Assembly (NCBI GenBank): GCA_035602155.1
Contig: DATNMW010000250.1
Span: forward strand, 1 to 64,000
Direction of reading: 5' to 3'
Length of the DNA: 64,000 nucleotides
DNA from: Bog-159 sp035602155
GTDB lineage: Bacteria; Acidobacteriota; Terriglobia; Bryobacterales; Bryobacteraceae
Made by a program: the position numbers and the translations under genes. The notes under the pieces are model-generated. The model saw only the letters and a list, made by a program, of their open reading frames with translations. It ran no database searches and was not told where the DNA came from. Below are positions 7,210 through 17,600 of the stretch, piece after piece. Each line of letters begins with the position of its first letter. The first letter of the stretch is position 1.

Positions 7210-9858
7210 ATGGCAAGGATTCGTATCGCCGAAGCCGCCAACCACGGCTCCCCTCCGCAGGGGGATGGGGCCTCATTACCTAAGGGACAGACGCGGTTTC
7301 CGACCTGGAAAGGCGCTGCTGTCGGCTCGGTTTTGGGGCTTCTCCTGATCCTCTGCGCGCATCGATTCTTAACGTTTGTTCCCCAGCCATTCGACTCTGC
7401 AGGGACCTTACGGCCAACCCTGTACGTGTGGTTCAGCCGATTTGTCAAGCGTTATGCAAGCCCGGAACAGGCACAACAAGCCTGGGGTACATACTGTATC
7501 GTCGTCTTAGTCATTCCTGTCATCTTAGCGTTCTGGAACTACTTCAACGACCGTTCCGCCGATCCGCTATCGATTCGGCTATGCAAGGTGTTTGGTTCGC
7601 GCCCGGTGTTTTTCACGAGCATTGGCTTGTGTCTGATCGTTTGTCGCTTTCCTTTCCTATTAGCCGATGAGATAAATCCGGATGAGACTTTCTTCATAGC
7701 CGCAGCCGAGAAATTATTCAAGGACTTGGTGTTTTTTCGCGCCGTGGATTTCGCCACGAGCGGACCGCTTAACGTCTATCCCGTGATGCTGCCAGCCCTG
7801 TTCGGGGTCTCGCCGGATTATGTTTCGACCCGCCTGCTTGCCCTTATAATCATCTTCGCCAGTATCTATGTCATTTACCGCGTCCTAGCGATGCTCACGG
7901 ATGATGCTACGGCGCGTATCGCGATTCTCCCAGCGGCCGGTGCATTTGCCGTGTTAAAGCGTGGCGATTTCCTGCATTACAGTTCCGAGCACGTCTCGTT
8001 CCTCTTGCTGGCCCTGGCGCTTTATATGTGCGTGAAAACCTTTCGCCGGCCGAAAGCCCACGCGTGGATGGTAGTGGGGCTTGGCCTGCTGACGGCGGCG
8101 GCGTTTCTGGCGAAAATGCAGGCAGTACCCATTGTGGGTTGTGTCGCCGCGGTAACGGTAGCGTACGCGCACGCAGGTGGGCATGCCGGACGTTGGTGGC
8201 GGCCGGCACTTCTGTTTGGAGTAGGGCTTGCGCCGTTGCTACTGGCGAATGCGATCGTATGCGCTTGGGCGGGAGTGTGGCACGACTTCCGGATGGAGTA
8301 CATCGTCGCTAACTACCACTATGTGGAGTCTGCCAGCACGCTGACGCCGGAGATGCAGCGATTTGCCGACTCTGCTTCGGGGATTCCAGAGATCCGGCTG
8401 CTGGTCACCAGCTTGCTAGGCGTTCTGGCGGCATACGTTTATCAGAAACGCCGACGGGCGAGCGCCGGCAAGCAGGCAGCCTTTTTGGAAACGGCGGTAG
8501 CTGGCGGAGCCGTAGCGGTGGCTGCCAACTGGCTGTTGCTCACCGCGGGCGGGGCGGTGGTGAGCTATGCCGCGATGATATCGATGCTGATTTTGCCAGG
8601 ATCTTTTCTTCTTCTGTACCGGAGGCCGGGATGGGAATTGGGGCCGGTAAAGTGGTTCGGGTTCCTGACGGCGGCGGTTCTAGCGGCGGCCGCGACGGCG
8701 GCCTACTTGCCACACCGTCAATACAGGCACTATTTTCTGTTGTTGGTGTTGCCTCTTAGTATTGCCACCGCTTGGCCGGTTGTGGCAGCCTCCGCAGGCG
8801 TGGAAGGTGCGGCTGGCAATGAGGAGGAGGACGTTGTGGAACGGCGCCATGCGCGGGCGCCCTTTTTCCTCGTGTTTGCAGCCCTGATCCTGGCTTGCCA
8901 GGTCGTCGAATTGGGTTCGCCCGACGCCGTAGCGTTCGCAGCCGTCCCTTCCAGTGTACGTGCGCCGGAAAGCGATTTGATTGAGGCCCTAACCCTCCCG
9001 CAAGGAAGGATAACGGTGTGGGGGTGGAATGGGCGGCCTTATGTGGGGGCGGGCCGAATCTCGGCACTCAAGGACTTCTTTTCGGCCCAGTTGTTCTTGG
9101 ATAACCCGGAAGTTCGCCGCTACTATCGAAAGGCCTACGTGAGCGGCTTGCGACGCGGCCCCCCGGAGTTATTTATCGATGCGGTAGAGAATAGCCGCGG
9201 ACCGTACGATCCGAGAAACCGCTTCGAAGTAATTCCGGAGATCGGGACGTTCATCCAGGCCAACTACGTGCACGTGCTGGACGCGTATAAGGAGCGATTC
9301 TATATCCGCCGCGATCTAGCCCGCAGCGTCGCCGGAATCGGCGATCCAAGGAAGTGCGACGCCCAGGCAATCCGGTGTTTCGAAGCGGGTGCCGGAGCAG
9401 AGATACCCGCGGATCTCCCGCCGGTCCAAATGCCGGAACACTCCCTGGTAGAGGCGACATTCACGCCCGAAGGCAAACAGGATCCCTACGCAACTGTCTT
9501 CAGCAATGAGGGCAGCATGACGGTGCACGAGGGATTTCAATTCGTGCATATGGAAAACGACCGTTACCGTTTAGGGGTCGGGTGGGGACCGGAAGGGCGT
9601 CTTTCCGAAGAGCTGGTACTGCCGCAGCGAAAACCGGCGTATCTGGCGATCGAATTCAATGGAAACGTGGTCACGGTGGTCTGCAACGGCGCTAAGCGGT
9701 TCGAAATGCGGCTTCCAAAACGCATGCTGGACTCTCCCGGCCCAATCACGATCGGTTCTTGGATGCAGCACCAACGGCTTTTCCGAGGGAATATTCAATT
9801 TTTCCAAATCCGCAGTCTGGGTCAGGAGCGGCGAACCGTTACGGCAGATGCCCGTTAG
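7210..9858 (+). CDS. Multi-pass GT-C-like membrane protein with C-terminal lectin-like domain
   Basis: 882 residues. About ten or more hydrophobic helices occupy residues ~35-550. The first extracytoplasmic loop carries acidic residues (A-D-E-I-N-P-D-E-T, about 154-162), as expected for ArnT/PMT-type GT-C glycosyltransferases that use lipid-linked sugar donors outside the membrane. The last ~120 residues form a beta-rich domain resembling LamG/concanavalin-like folds (F-S-N-E-G-S near residue 765, then I-T-I-G-S-W). The gene is monocistronic and ends inside the convergent gene (20 bp overlap). A glycan-modifying role fits the locus, but the substrate is unknown. Confidence 0.7.
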   Translation: MARIRIAEAANHGSPPQGDGASLPKGQTRFPTWKGAAVGSVLGLLLILCAHRFLTFVPQPFDSAGTLRPTLYVWFSRFVKRYASPEQAQQAWGTYCIVVLVIPVILAFWNYFNDRSADPLSIRLCKVFGSRPVFFTSIGLCLIVCRFPFLLADEINPDETFFIAAAEKLFKDLVFFRAVDFATSGPLNVYPVMLPALFGVSPDYVSTRLLALIIIFASIYVIYRVLAMLTDDATARIAILPAAGAFAVLKRGDFLHYSSEHVSFLLLALALYMCVKTFRRPKAHAWMVVGLGLLTAAAFLAKMQAVPIVGCVAAVTVAYAHAGGHAGRWWRPALLFGVGLAPLLLANAIVCAWAGVWHDFRMEYIVANYHYVESASTLTPEMQRFADSASGIPEIRLLVTSLLGVLAAYVYQKRRRASAGKQAAFLETAVAGGAVAVAANWLLLTAGGAVVSYAAMISMLILPGSFLLLYRRPGWELGPVKWFGFLTAAVLAAAATAAYLPHRQYRHYFLLLVLPLSIATAWPVVAASAGVEGAAGNEEEDVVERRHARAPFFLVFAALILACQVVELGSPDAVAFAAVPSSVRAPESDLIEALTLPQGRITVWGWNGRPYVGAGRISALKDFFSAQLFLDNPEVRRYYRKAYVSGLRRGPPELFIDAVENSRGPYDPRNRFEVIPEIGTFIQANYVHVLDAYKERFYIRRDLARSVAGIGDPRKCDAQAIRCFEAGAGAEIPADLPPVQMPEHSLVEATFTPEGKQDPYATVFSNEGSMTVHEGFQFVHMENDRYRLGVGWGPEGRLSEELVLPQRKPAYLAIEFNGNVVTVVCNGAKRFEMRLPKRMLDSPGPITIGSWMQHQRLFRGNIQFFQIRSLGQERRTVTADAR

Positions 9859-12277
9859 CGCTAGCTGGCTCAACCAGGAAGTTGTCGAAGCGCAGAGCGA
9901 GATTTCTGGGGTCCGGGGAGACCGGCTTTGGGGCCAAACAGGTAAACACAATCGTATGATCGCCCGGCGGCACCGTAAACGTCCGTGTGTATGCCACCCG
10001 ATGATTGCCGACGGCTAGGGTGTCGCTGAAAAACGGAGACCGAATCTTGAGCGGCGCCGCTTTTTCGCAAGCGGTGGAAAGGCCGGTACTCAGAGTTACA
10101 CGTTTAGGTTTGGACGATGAATTGTGAATCACCACCAGGCTATCGGGACCACACCAGCGCCATTGGTTCGGGGGCGTTCCCTCCAGGCCGTAACAACTGG
10201 GAGCCCAGTCCACGCTGATCGAGGTGTACTCGGGCTGGGTGGTAGGGTCCACCGTGCAGCCCTCTCGCGGGGTCGCCGCGCGAAGAACGAGGCCGGCGAA
10301 AGCGAAGCCGATCTCCCGCGTGTCGCCGCCGACCGGCCCGGCTTTCTCCGTATCCAGGGAGATGCGATTCAATCCGCCGGGACGAATGGCATCCGCAGGG
10401 ACCACAAACACGGCCGTATCGAGCGCAGTCTTGGATAAAGTCCCCAGAACTCGTCCGTTGATGTCCAGGCGCATGGGCCGGCCGGGGAATGCGTGGCCGG
10501 TGACCGCAAGTCGGAAACACGGTGCGGACGCGGTTTCCGGCGACAGCAGAAACGAGAGCGAAGCCCGCTTCTGCACCCAAGCGAAGGATCCCTCAGTTGC
10601 ATAGAAACCAGTTCTTTCGACTTCCGGCGCTTCGTGCGGACCAATATTTAGCGGCCCGGTTGTCCCCTGGGCCGGATTGTCTGTCTCGGAGAAGGCCGCG
10701 CTCCGATAGATATAGCGGCACGGGGCGGTGCAAACGGGCGCATGGCTTGCCACCCATAGCTTGTCGGCCGTCAGCATGTCCGGGCAGACGTTGTCCCTCG
10801 AAAATATGAAGCCCCAGCCTGGACTCACACAGAACGGCTTGCCAAGCCTCTTCATGGAATTTGCAATGCCTACCGCCAAAGGCCAGTCGTCATGATCGAA
10901 GACGATGGCCAGAGTACCGAACCGCGCCGATGGCGCCGCCGCGGCCGCCTGAAGGACCTCCGGTTGACCGTTGATCTCGGACCGCAGCGCGCTGCTTTCC
11001 ACGACAGCGAGGATTACCAGCGCGATCAATGCCAGAACATTTAGGCGCCGCAGAGCGGACCAGTTTAGAGACGGGCGAACTGCAGCGAGCAGGAGAAACC
11101 ATGCCAGTAGATGAAGAGCGTAAATGAAGTTCCCGTTAAATGCCTGGAACCCCCCGGTGACTCGCGTGCTCCAGTAGACGAACAGTATTCCACTGCCGGC
11201 CCAGATCCATGTCAGATACCGCAGAAATGGAGGACGCAGTTCCTTCGAGGTCCTTTTTCGCGTCACGGCAACGGCGCAGAGCAGCGTCAGCGTCATCCAA
11301 TAGGCCTGCACATAAAATCGCGACAGGCCAAACCCCAGGAGCCCCAGAGCTCCTTTGGTCAGGGCGACATCCGGTGCGCCGATGAAAAGGACAAAGCATG
11401 CCACATAGCCGGTCGCGAGTCCCAGGTTGTTCCGTACATTGCCGAATTGGTGAAGGTAAGCCAACAAAGCGTCCAAATTGTTGGGCCGGTCCAGAATGAT
11501 TTCGAGCAGCGGCGGCAAGGCAAAAACGAACACAATCGCGGCGCTCAAGGCAAACGCACGCCACTGTCTCGAAGGGAATCGGCGCAACCCGCCCTGCCGA
11601 CTTACCCGCACAAGAATATATGCCAACGTGCCGCCGCCGATTACTCCCACAAAGAGAAACTGCGCAAAGTGAGCGTGAATCAGCAACATTCCCGCAAAAG
11701 CCAAGAACGGCAGGGCGCGAGTCTGGCCTGCCAGTACGGAAGCCGCGCTCACGACAAAAAGCAGGAACGGGAAAAGCAAGACGTCCGGCATCCAATTGGA
11801 AATCAGCATCGATGGCGGCCCGCTGACGTTTACCATTACGGCAACCGTTTCGGTCGCCAGCAGTGCCAGTGGAACCGGCAAATCCACGTGCCGGCGGAAC
11901 AGGTATAGCGCCGCGCAGAGCAGAGATCCATTGAAAAGGATCGTGATCAGAAGCTGACCGTTGTAAGGGGCGGGCACCACGTGCAATAGGTCATAAAACA
12001 GAAACTCACCCAGCGCAAACAAGTACAAAAAGGCGGGACCAGGGTGTTGAAACTGCCAGCGGGAGTAGTGCCCGGTCAATAGCCGGAAGTGTTTTGCTTG
12101 CTGTACAAGCAGGGAGTTGGCGGCAAAATCGCCCGCCTCGACCACCGGCCGCGTAAAGATCCGGAAGTTTACCGCCAAAACCAGGAGCACGAAGATGGCG
12201 GTCAAAACCAATGGCGCCTCGTCCCGATTTCGCATAATCGTCGTTGAAAAGCATCGGGCTTTTATTGACACGTCCAA
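9839..12277 (-). CDS. Multi-pass membrane protein, probable GT-C glycosyltransferase, with C-terminal beta domain
   Basis: 812 residues. Roughly ten membrane helices fill residues ~20-440, with an acidic first loop (V-E-A-G-D-F-A). The C-terminal third is soluble and contains a carbohydrate-binding-like beta-sandwich (L-D-I-N-G-R-V-L-G-T-L) similar to the repeated domain of the 14626-17673 protein. The start at 12277 overlaps the upstream beta-helix gene by 16 bp; the ATG at 12235 (M-R-N-R-D-E) is a credible alternative that leaves a 26-bp gap. It probably forms an operon with the beta-helix gene. Function is inferred from topology and neighbours only. Confidence 0.65.
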   Translation of the reverse strand: MDVSIKARCFSTTIMRNRDEAPLVLTAIFVLLVLAVNFRIFTRPVVEAGDFAANSLLVQQAKHFRLLTGHYSRWQFQHPGPAFLYLFALGEFLFYDLLHVVPAPYNGQLLITILFNGSLLCAALYLFRRHVDLPVPLALLATETVAVMVNVSGPPSMLISNWMPDVLLFPFLLFVVSAASVLAGQTRALPFLAFAGMLLIHAHFAQFLFVGVIGGGTLAYILVRVSRQGGLRRFPSRQWRAFALSAAIVFVFALPPLLEIILDRPNNLDALLAYLHQFGNVRNNLGLATGYVACFVLFIGAPDVALTKGALGLLGFGLSRFYVQAYWMTLTLLCAVAVTRKRTSKELRPPFLRYLTWIWAGSGILFVYWSTRVTGGFQAFNGNFIYALHLLAWFLLLAAVRPSLNWSALRRLNVLALIALVILAVVESSALRSEINGQPEVLQAAAAAPSARFGTLAIVFDHDDWPLAVGIANSMKRLGKPFCVSPGWGFIFSRDNVCPDMLTADKLWVASHAPVCTAPCRYIYRSAAFSETDNPAQGTTGPLNIGPHEAPEVERTGFYATEGSFAWVQKRASLSFLLSPETASAPCFRLAVTGHAFPGRPMRLDINGRVLGTLSKTALDTAVFVVPADAIRPGGLNRISLDTEKAGPVGGDTREIGFAFAGLVLRAATPREGCTVDPTTQPEYTSISVDWAPSCYGLEGTPPNQWRWCGPDSLVVIHNSSSKPKRVTLSTGLSTACEKAAPLKIRSPFFSDTLAVGNHRVAYTRTFTVPPGDHTIVFTCLAPKPVSPDPRNLALRFDNFLVEPASANGHLP

Positions 12278-14181
12278 TTCGTACCATTCGATACCGCCAT
12301 ATGGCCGGCCCCGCCGGCCGCGCAGGCCGATGCCGGGGTACAGTTGGTGCAGTACACGAAGAAGCCTGCGGCGGGCGTGCCTGGGAGAACGGCAAAGCTG
12401 TACGTCTTGGGGCGCACCTCGCCTAGAGGAACATTGAACGCAATGTTGGAGGCGCTGTCAGGGGTGGTCGTGCTGCCGTCCGAGTTTGGATGGGCAGATC
12501 CCAGGGCGTACCAGTTCGAACTCTCGAAATAGTCGGTGAAGGGAGCGTGAGCGAACGCACTTACGGCGCCAGCCGCGTTGTAGAACACCTCCTTCCACCC
12601 GTTCGAGGATGCCGTCATCGTCGGGGCCGCAGAGGCAACCGATGCCGATCCCTGGTTGAGAACGATGCCAGTCTGCAGCGGCGCCTGCGACAGAGAACCG
12701 TCCAGCGTGTTCAAACCGTACAGCACCTGGCCGGTAGCGGACGAAAAGTTTGGCGCTGTGGCTCCGTAGAATGTATTACCGGTAACGCTCAGTTCAGTCC
12801 ATGCACCACTGAACGTGGCATCAGTTGCAAACGTGTTGCCCGTGATGGTGAGAATCGAACTTGCGCCCCCCGTCATGGCCATTGTGCCCCCGAACAGGTC
12901 GCCGGATAGGGTAACCCATGCCGGATTAGTCAGTGTGACGGAGGACGCGATAGTTGTTCCAACTATTGTAGCGGCCACCAATTGGGTGGCTGCGTCTAAT
13001 GAGAACGTGGCGATGGAAGAATCAGCGAAGCCGCAATGCGTGACCTGAAGGCCGCCTATGGAAGGTGTGCCACTGTTACTTTGAAAATAGGCTGTCCCGA
13101 AGTTTTCAAAGCGCACGCTTGTAAATGTGAACACTCCCGCGTCCGTGTTGGAGCCCAGGAACGAGACGGCGTACGGCGTCTTGGCCCCAGTGGTGCGGGG
13201 AATGATGTTCATCCCTACGAACCTGACGTCGTTGGCCCCCCCGCTGATAATGACGGCTTGAGCCGGGTTGGGGGTTTCTGGGCCATTGACTCCAAAAGAC
13301 CCGCCGTAAAAGTGTACCTCTGAGGCATAGCTGACCTTCAGATATGCGGTGCTCGCCGAGTCAAGGTAAGCGCCGTAGCTGTCGAGCCCAAGGCTTGTCG
13401 ATGAGGTATCTGGATAATCAGCCCACTCATCTACGTCTGATCTAGTAACATGGATATTGTCCTGAAGGCCGTACTGGAACCACCGCCAGAACACTCCAAT
13501 AGAGCCGCTTGGCACCGACCCGGCGGCGCGGCTTACCGTCAGGTCTTTTAGCACCGGGCTGCTGGCCGCCGAGGTGGCTGAGCCGAACTGCACGACAGGT
13601 GTCACCGCAAGATCAGCCGAAAGCACCGTGCTGTCCCTACCGACGCCCACGACCGAAATATTGCTGGAGTCAATAACCAGTTGTGCGTGCATGGGGGATG
13701 TTCCAGCAGGATACTGGAGCGTGCCGCCAGCAGCGCCAAGCGCGACCTGGGCCTCTTTTCCTCCTGCGGTAGCGCTTTGTATGGTCCATCCGCTAGCATG
13801 GGCGTGGCTGCAGTTGATGATTATCACACCGCTTGGCTGGCCGGAAGTGCCGGTGCCTCCCGTAATGGGACACGACTCGGGCGTACCCGTGCCACTAACA
13901 TACAGGTAATGGTTCGTGTCGTCGTAATTGACGCCCAGAGGCACGGGAGCGAGCATAATAGAGTTGCCGCCAGGGGACAAACTGCCGCTGGGAGTTTGGG
14001 GCGGAAAGTTGTAGTCCGCCGTCAAAAAGATCTGGGCGTTGGCCGAGGATAGGAGCAAGGAGATCGGCGCGAGGCAAAACAGACGCCTCGCGGCGCGGCG
14101 CGGCCGGTCGCGAAAAGTGCGTGGTTCCGCGATGGTCACAAAAATCCCAAAAATGAGGCCAAGTCCTGCGACGATTATCAC
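12262..14181 (-). CDS. Secreted right-handed beta-helix protein (pectate-lyase/tail-spike-like)
   Basis: 639 residues. A signal-like hydrophobic stretch ends at S-S-A-N-A-Q (about residue 50). The middle contains short beta-strand rungs rich in V/T/G/N (for example I-T-G-N-T-F and V-T-G-N-T-F about 460-490), the look of a parallel beta-helix. The C-terminus has the paired-cysteine module Y-C-T-N-C-x-x-A-S-A-C-A-A-G-G followed by N-W-T-C, also present in the 52320-54863 protein. The GTG start is supported by a strong AGGAGGA ribosome site at about 14190-14196, spaced 8 nt. Beta-helix proteins of this type cleave or bind polysaccharide. The enzyme activity is not established. Confidence 0.65.
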   Translation of the reverse strand: MIIVAGLGLIFGIFVTIAEPRTFRDRPRRAARRLFCLAPISLLLSSANAQIFLTADYNFPPQTPSGSLSPGGNSIMLAPVPLGVNYDDTNHYLYVSGTGTPESCPITGGTGTSGQPSGVIIINCSHAHASGWTIQSATAGGKEAQVALGAAGGTLQYPAGTSPMHAQLVIDSSNISVVGVGRDSTVLSADLAVTPVVQFGSATSAASSPVLKDLTVSRAAGSVPSGSIGVFWRWFQYGLQDNIHVTRSDVDEWADYPDTSSTSLGLDSYGAYLDSASTAYLKVSYASEVHFYGGSFGVNGPETPNPAQAVIISGGANDVRFVGMNIIPRTTGAKTPYAVSFLGSNTDAGVFTFTSVRFENFGTAYFQSNSGTPSIGGLQVTHCGFADSSIATFSLDAATQLVAATIVGTTIASSVTLTNPAWVTLSGDLFGGTMAMTGGASSILTITGNTFATDATFSGAWTELSVTGNTFYGATAPNFSSATGQVLYGLNTLDGSLSQAPLQTGIVLNQGSASVASAAPTMTASSNGWKEVFYNAAGAVSAFAHAPFTDYFESSNWYALGSAHPNSDGSTTTPDSASNIAFNVPLGEVRPKTYSFAVLPGTPAAGFFVYCTNCTPASACAAGGAGHMAVSNGTNWTCQ

Positions 14182-14625
14182 TTGGTCTTCCTCCTACGAT
14201 TAAAGGCGCGATGTGTGCGGTCGCTCCGGCGATTGGCGGTGGTCAACCCTTCTTCAGATCCGCGTCAGCCCCGCCAAGCGTCGGCGGCTGCAGAAGGTAC
14301 GCTTGAGCATAGCAGGCTTTCGGTCCAGAATTGCAGCGGCGCCGTGGCGCAGGAACCGCAGCCCAGACATCTTAACAGCGGGTGCCCGAAATCCCACCTT
14401 CAGGGAAAGACTGGCACCCTGTCAAGTCCGGTCGAAGCGGCCAGGAATGTCTGAAGCAGCCATTCTGACTGCGTTGCTGCAGCCGAAGCAGCGACCGATA
14501 CGTCTCGACGGTTTTTGATGAAGGTGCTGCATCAGCGGTATGGGTACATTGCTTGAGAAGCGCTGCGTAGTATTCATGTGCGTTTTCAATGATAGACAAG
14601 GAAATCCTGGCGCTCGACCGAGAGG
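14182..14625. other. 444-bp gap with a nested inverted-repeat structure
   Basis: No convincing gene. It lies upstream of the beta-helix gene, whose GTG and AGGAGGA site are at the left end. Two nested perfect 7-bp inverted repeats are present: an outer CAGACAT (14364-14370) with ATGTCTG (14447-14453), and an inner GGGTGCC (14380-14386) with GGCACCC (14413-14419). On the minus strand this could be a folded leader RNA. A 75-codon minus-strand frame (14372-14599, TTG start) crosses it but has no homology I recognise and is not called. Confidence 0.4.
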
Positions 14626-17600
14626 TTATTCGCTACGCGGAGGGGTTGTTGCATCAAGGCGCAGCGTGTGAATAGCCAGCCCAAGTTTTCGCGCATCCAC
14701 GGAAAGCCCGAGGTCGGCGGGCGAGAGGGGATCGTGGTTTATGAATTCGATGCGGACCGCTCGGGAGCGGATCAGTCGGGCTGGCAGCCGCACCTGCCGT
14801 CGTATGAGGGGTTCATGGTCCGTGATCGTCCACTGGGCGGCGACGCGTCCGTTTACCAGCAGAGTGTCGTCAAAATGGCTCCGCCGCGGTGGGGTAAAGG
14901 CGTGTGCTTCGATCAAAAGTAACAGATCGCGTACAGGCGGCGCAGGCAGTTGCAGCAACAAGACGGAGTGGCCTCCGACGGTGAATGAGCCTAGGAGCCC
15001 TGGGTCGCCCCACCCTTCGCCCTCGAAGTATCGTGCATTCCCACCCGTACGGAAATCCAGCACTTCGCCGGGCGAGTAGACGGTTGGGTCGAGGCGCAGC
15101 GTGTGGATCGCCAGCCCGAGCTTTCGCGCATCCACAGAAAGCCCGAGATCAGCGGGCGAGCGGGGATCGTGGTCTATGAATTCGATGCGGATCGTTCGGG
15201 AGCGCATCAGCCGGGCTGGCAACCGCACTTGCCGTCGTATGAGGGGTTCATGGTCCGTGATCGTCCACTGAGCGGCGACGCGTCCGTTTACCAGCAGAGT
15301 ATCGTCAAAATGGCTCCGCTGTGGCGGCGTAAAGGCATGTGCTTCGATTGACAGCACCAGATCGCTCACTGGCGGCTCAGGCAGCTGCAGCACCAGTTCG
15401 GAGTGGCCGCCGACCGTAAATGAGCCTCCGGGCCCTGGATCGCCCCACCCTTCGCCTTCGAAGTATCGTGCATTCCCACCCGTACGGAAATCGAGTACCT
15501 CGCCGGGCGAGTAGACGGTTGGGTCGAGCCGCAGCGTGCCGATCGCCAGCCCAAGTTTTCGCGCATCCACAGAAAGCCCGAGGTCGGCGGGCGAGCGGGG
15601 ATCGTGGTTTATGAATTCGATGCGGACCGCTCGGGAGCGCATCAGCCGGGCTGGCAACCGCACTTGTCGTCGTATGAGGGGTTCACGGTCCGTAATCGTC
15701 CACTGGGCGGCGACGCTCCCGTTTACTAGCAGCGTGTCGTCAAAGCGCCTCCGCTGCGGCGGGGTGAAGGCGCGTGCTTCGATTGAGAGTACTAAATCGC
15801 TTACTGGCGGCGCAGGCAATTGCAGCACCAGTTCGGAGTGACCGCCGACCGTAAATGAGCCTTCGGGCCCTGGATTGCCCCACCCTTCGCCTTCGAAGTG
15901 TGGTGCGTTGCCATCGGTACGAAAATCGATCACTTCGCCAGGCGAATAGGCGGTGTTCAAGTCGAGGTTAGTCGGCGACCACGATCCTTTCCGCAAATCC
16001 AGCCCACAGAGCCCTTGCTCCACGTGCTTAAGCAAAGCCCATCTCTGCGCGTGATCGACATAGTAGTTGTCGAACATCATCAGGTTCCAATCCGGAGGAG
16101 ACCAGCCGCTGTATCCGTTGATGGTGGGAAGGTTCGCAGCCCGCGCTACCAGCATTGCGTCAATTTGATTTGCGAACCACGGTTGCGGCAGGGCGGGTAC
16201 AGTCAAGAGAAACGATGAGCACCCAACCGGCGGGTGCTTTATTCGAACCAGGATTGCGTTCTCGACCGCGCGATCGATTGCGTGTGTAGACGCGATATTA
16301 ATCTGCTCCGCGACCAGCAGGGCTGTAAGGGCAGGAATAATCATACGCCCGACGCGATCGTGGCGATGTCGCAACCGCTCAAGCACAAGGCAAGCTGAGA
16401 ATACCAGCAACACGTTCAGAACAATATTGAGCCGGGCCGGGACGCGAATCGCCGAGCCGCCGGGAACTGCCTTGAAGACCACCCACCACAACGACCACCG
16501 GCCCACGTGGATCGACAAAGTCCAGAGGCACAAGAAGGACGCGCTGAATACAGCTATCAACAACTCCTTCCTATGTCGACCAGAATCGGTTTCGTCCTTT
16601 CCTAACAATTTGATGAAGCATACGACTCCCCCGCCTATTGTCAGAAGCAGGATGAGCGGAGGCCAGCCCAGGTTTCTCTCGCCGGTCGCAAAGGGATGCG
16701 CCAGAATCGATTCCAATGCGCGGCCCCACAGCCAATTCCCGGGCCCAACATTAAGCAAGTCAATAGGCGCGCCGCTGTAAAGTAAGTTCTCCGCGAACGT
16801 TCGCCCCCCCGTAGTCTTCAGTGTGGGAACGTACGTAAGCAGAAACGGAACCATCGCAACGATAAAGACCAATGCAGCAATGCCGAACAGCCAACGCCTG
16901 GCAAGGGCCTCTCGATGCCAATCGGAGACCGGGGTAACGCTCCGGCTTTCGATGATTTGAACCAATGCCGCAATGGCGGCGCAGCACGCCGCAGCCAGAA
17001 TCGTAAACCAACCAATATAGAAGGATGTGAGGAGAACCAGCGCTGTTAGTGTAGCGCAGAAAATAGCATACACGTAAGCGGCTCGTGTGCCGCCAGCTCC
17101 GTGCTCGCGCCATGCCGAACAGGCAAGGGCGACGATTAGCGGCGTGAAAACAACGGTTGCAAGCTGGGCGTGCCCCATGGAAACGAAGTACAGATTTGAC
17201 AGCGTAAATAACACCGAGCCAATAAGGGCTACCGGACGGCTGACGCCTGCCGTCCGGAGGAACCATAGCATTGAGAAGAAACCTATCGCTTTGAAAACGA
17301 CGAACGCTGTTTCGAAGGCCAGGTAATGATCGAGCCCAGCGGAACGGGCGATAGTGTAGGGCAGGCCCATCAGGAACAGCGAGTCGCTGTAACCCAGTAC
17401 GCCACGCTCCGGCCAGAAGAAGTTCGGCGATGTGAAGGGAGCTTCGCCATGCATGACGGCCCGTAAGTGTTCAAGAATCGCGATGTTAAACCGGGCGTCG
17501 CCGATATCGCCAGCGATCATGTTGAATCCGGACTGCAGGAACCCACGGAAGAAAACGATCAAAGTGACTAGGCATATTAGGAGCGCGACGAAGACGAAGC

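Noticed and set aside
14372..14599. 75-codon minus-strand frame with TTG start
   Set aside because: Crosses the nested inverted repeats, no homology, weak ribosome site.
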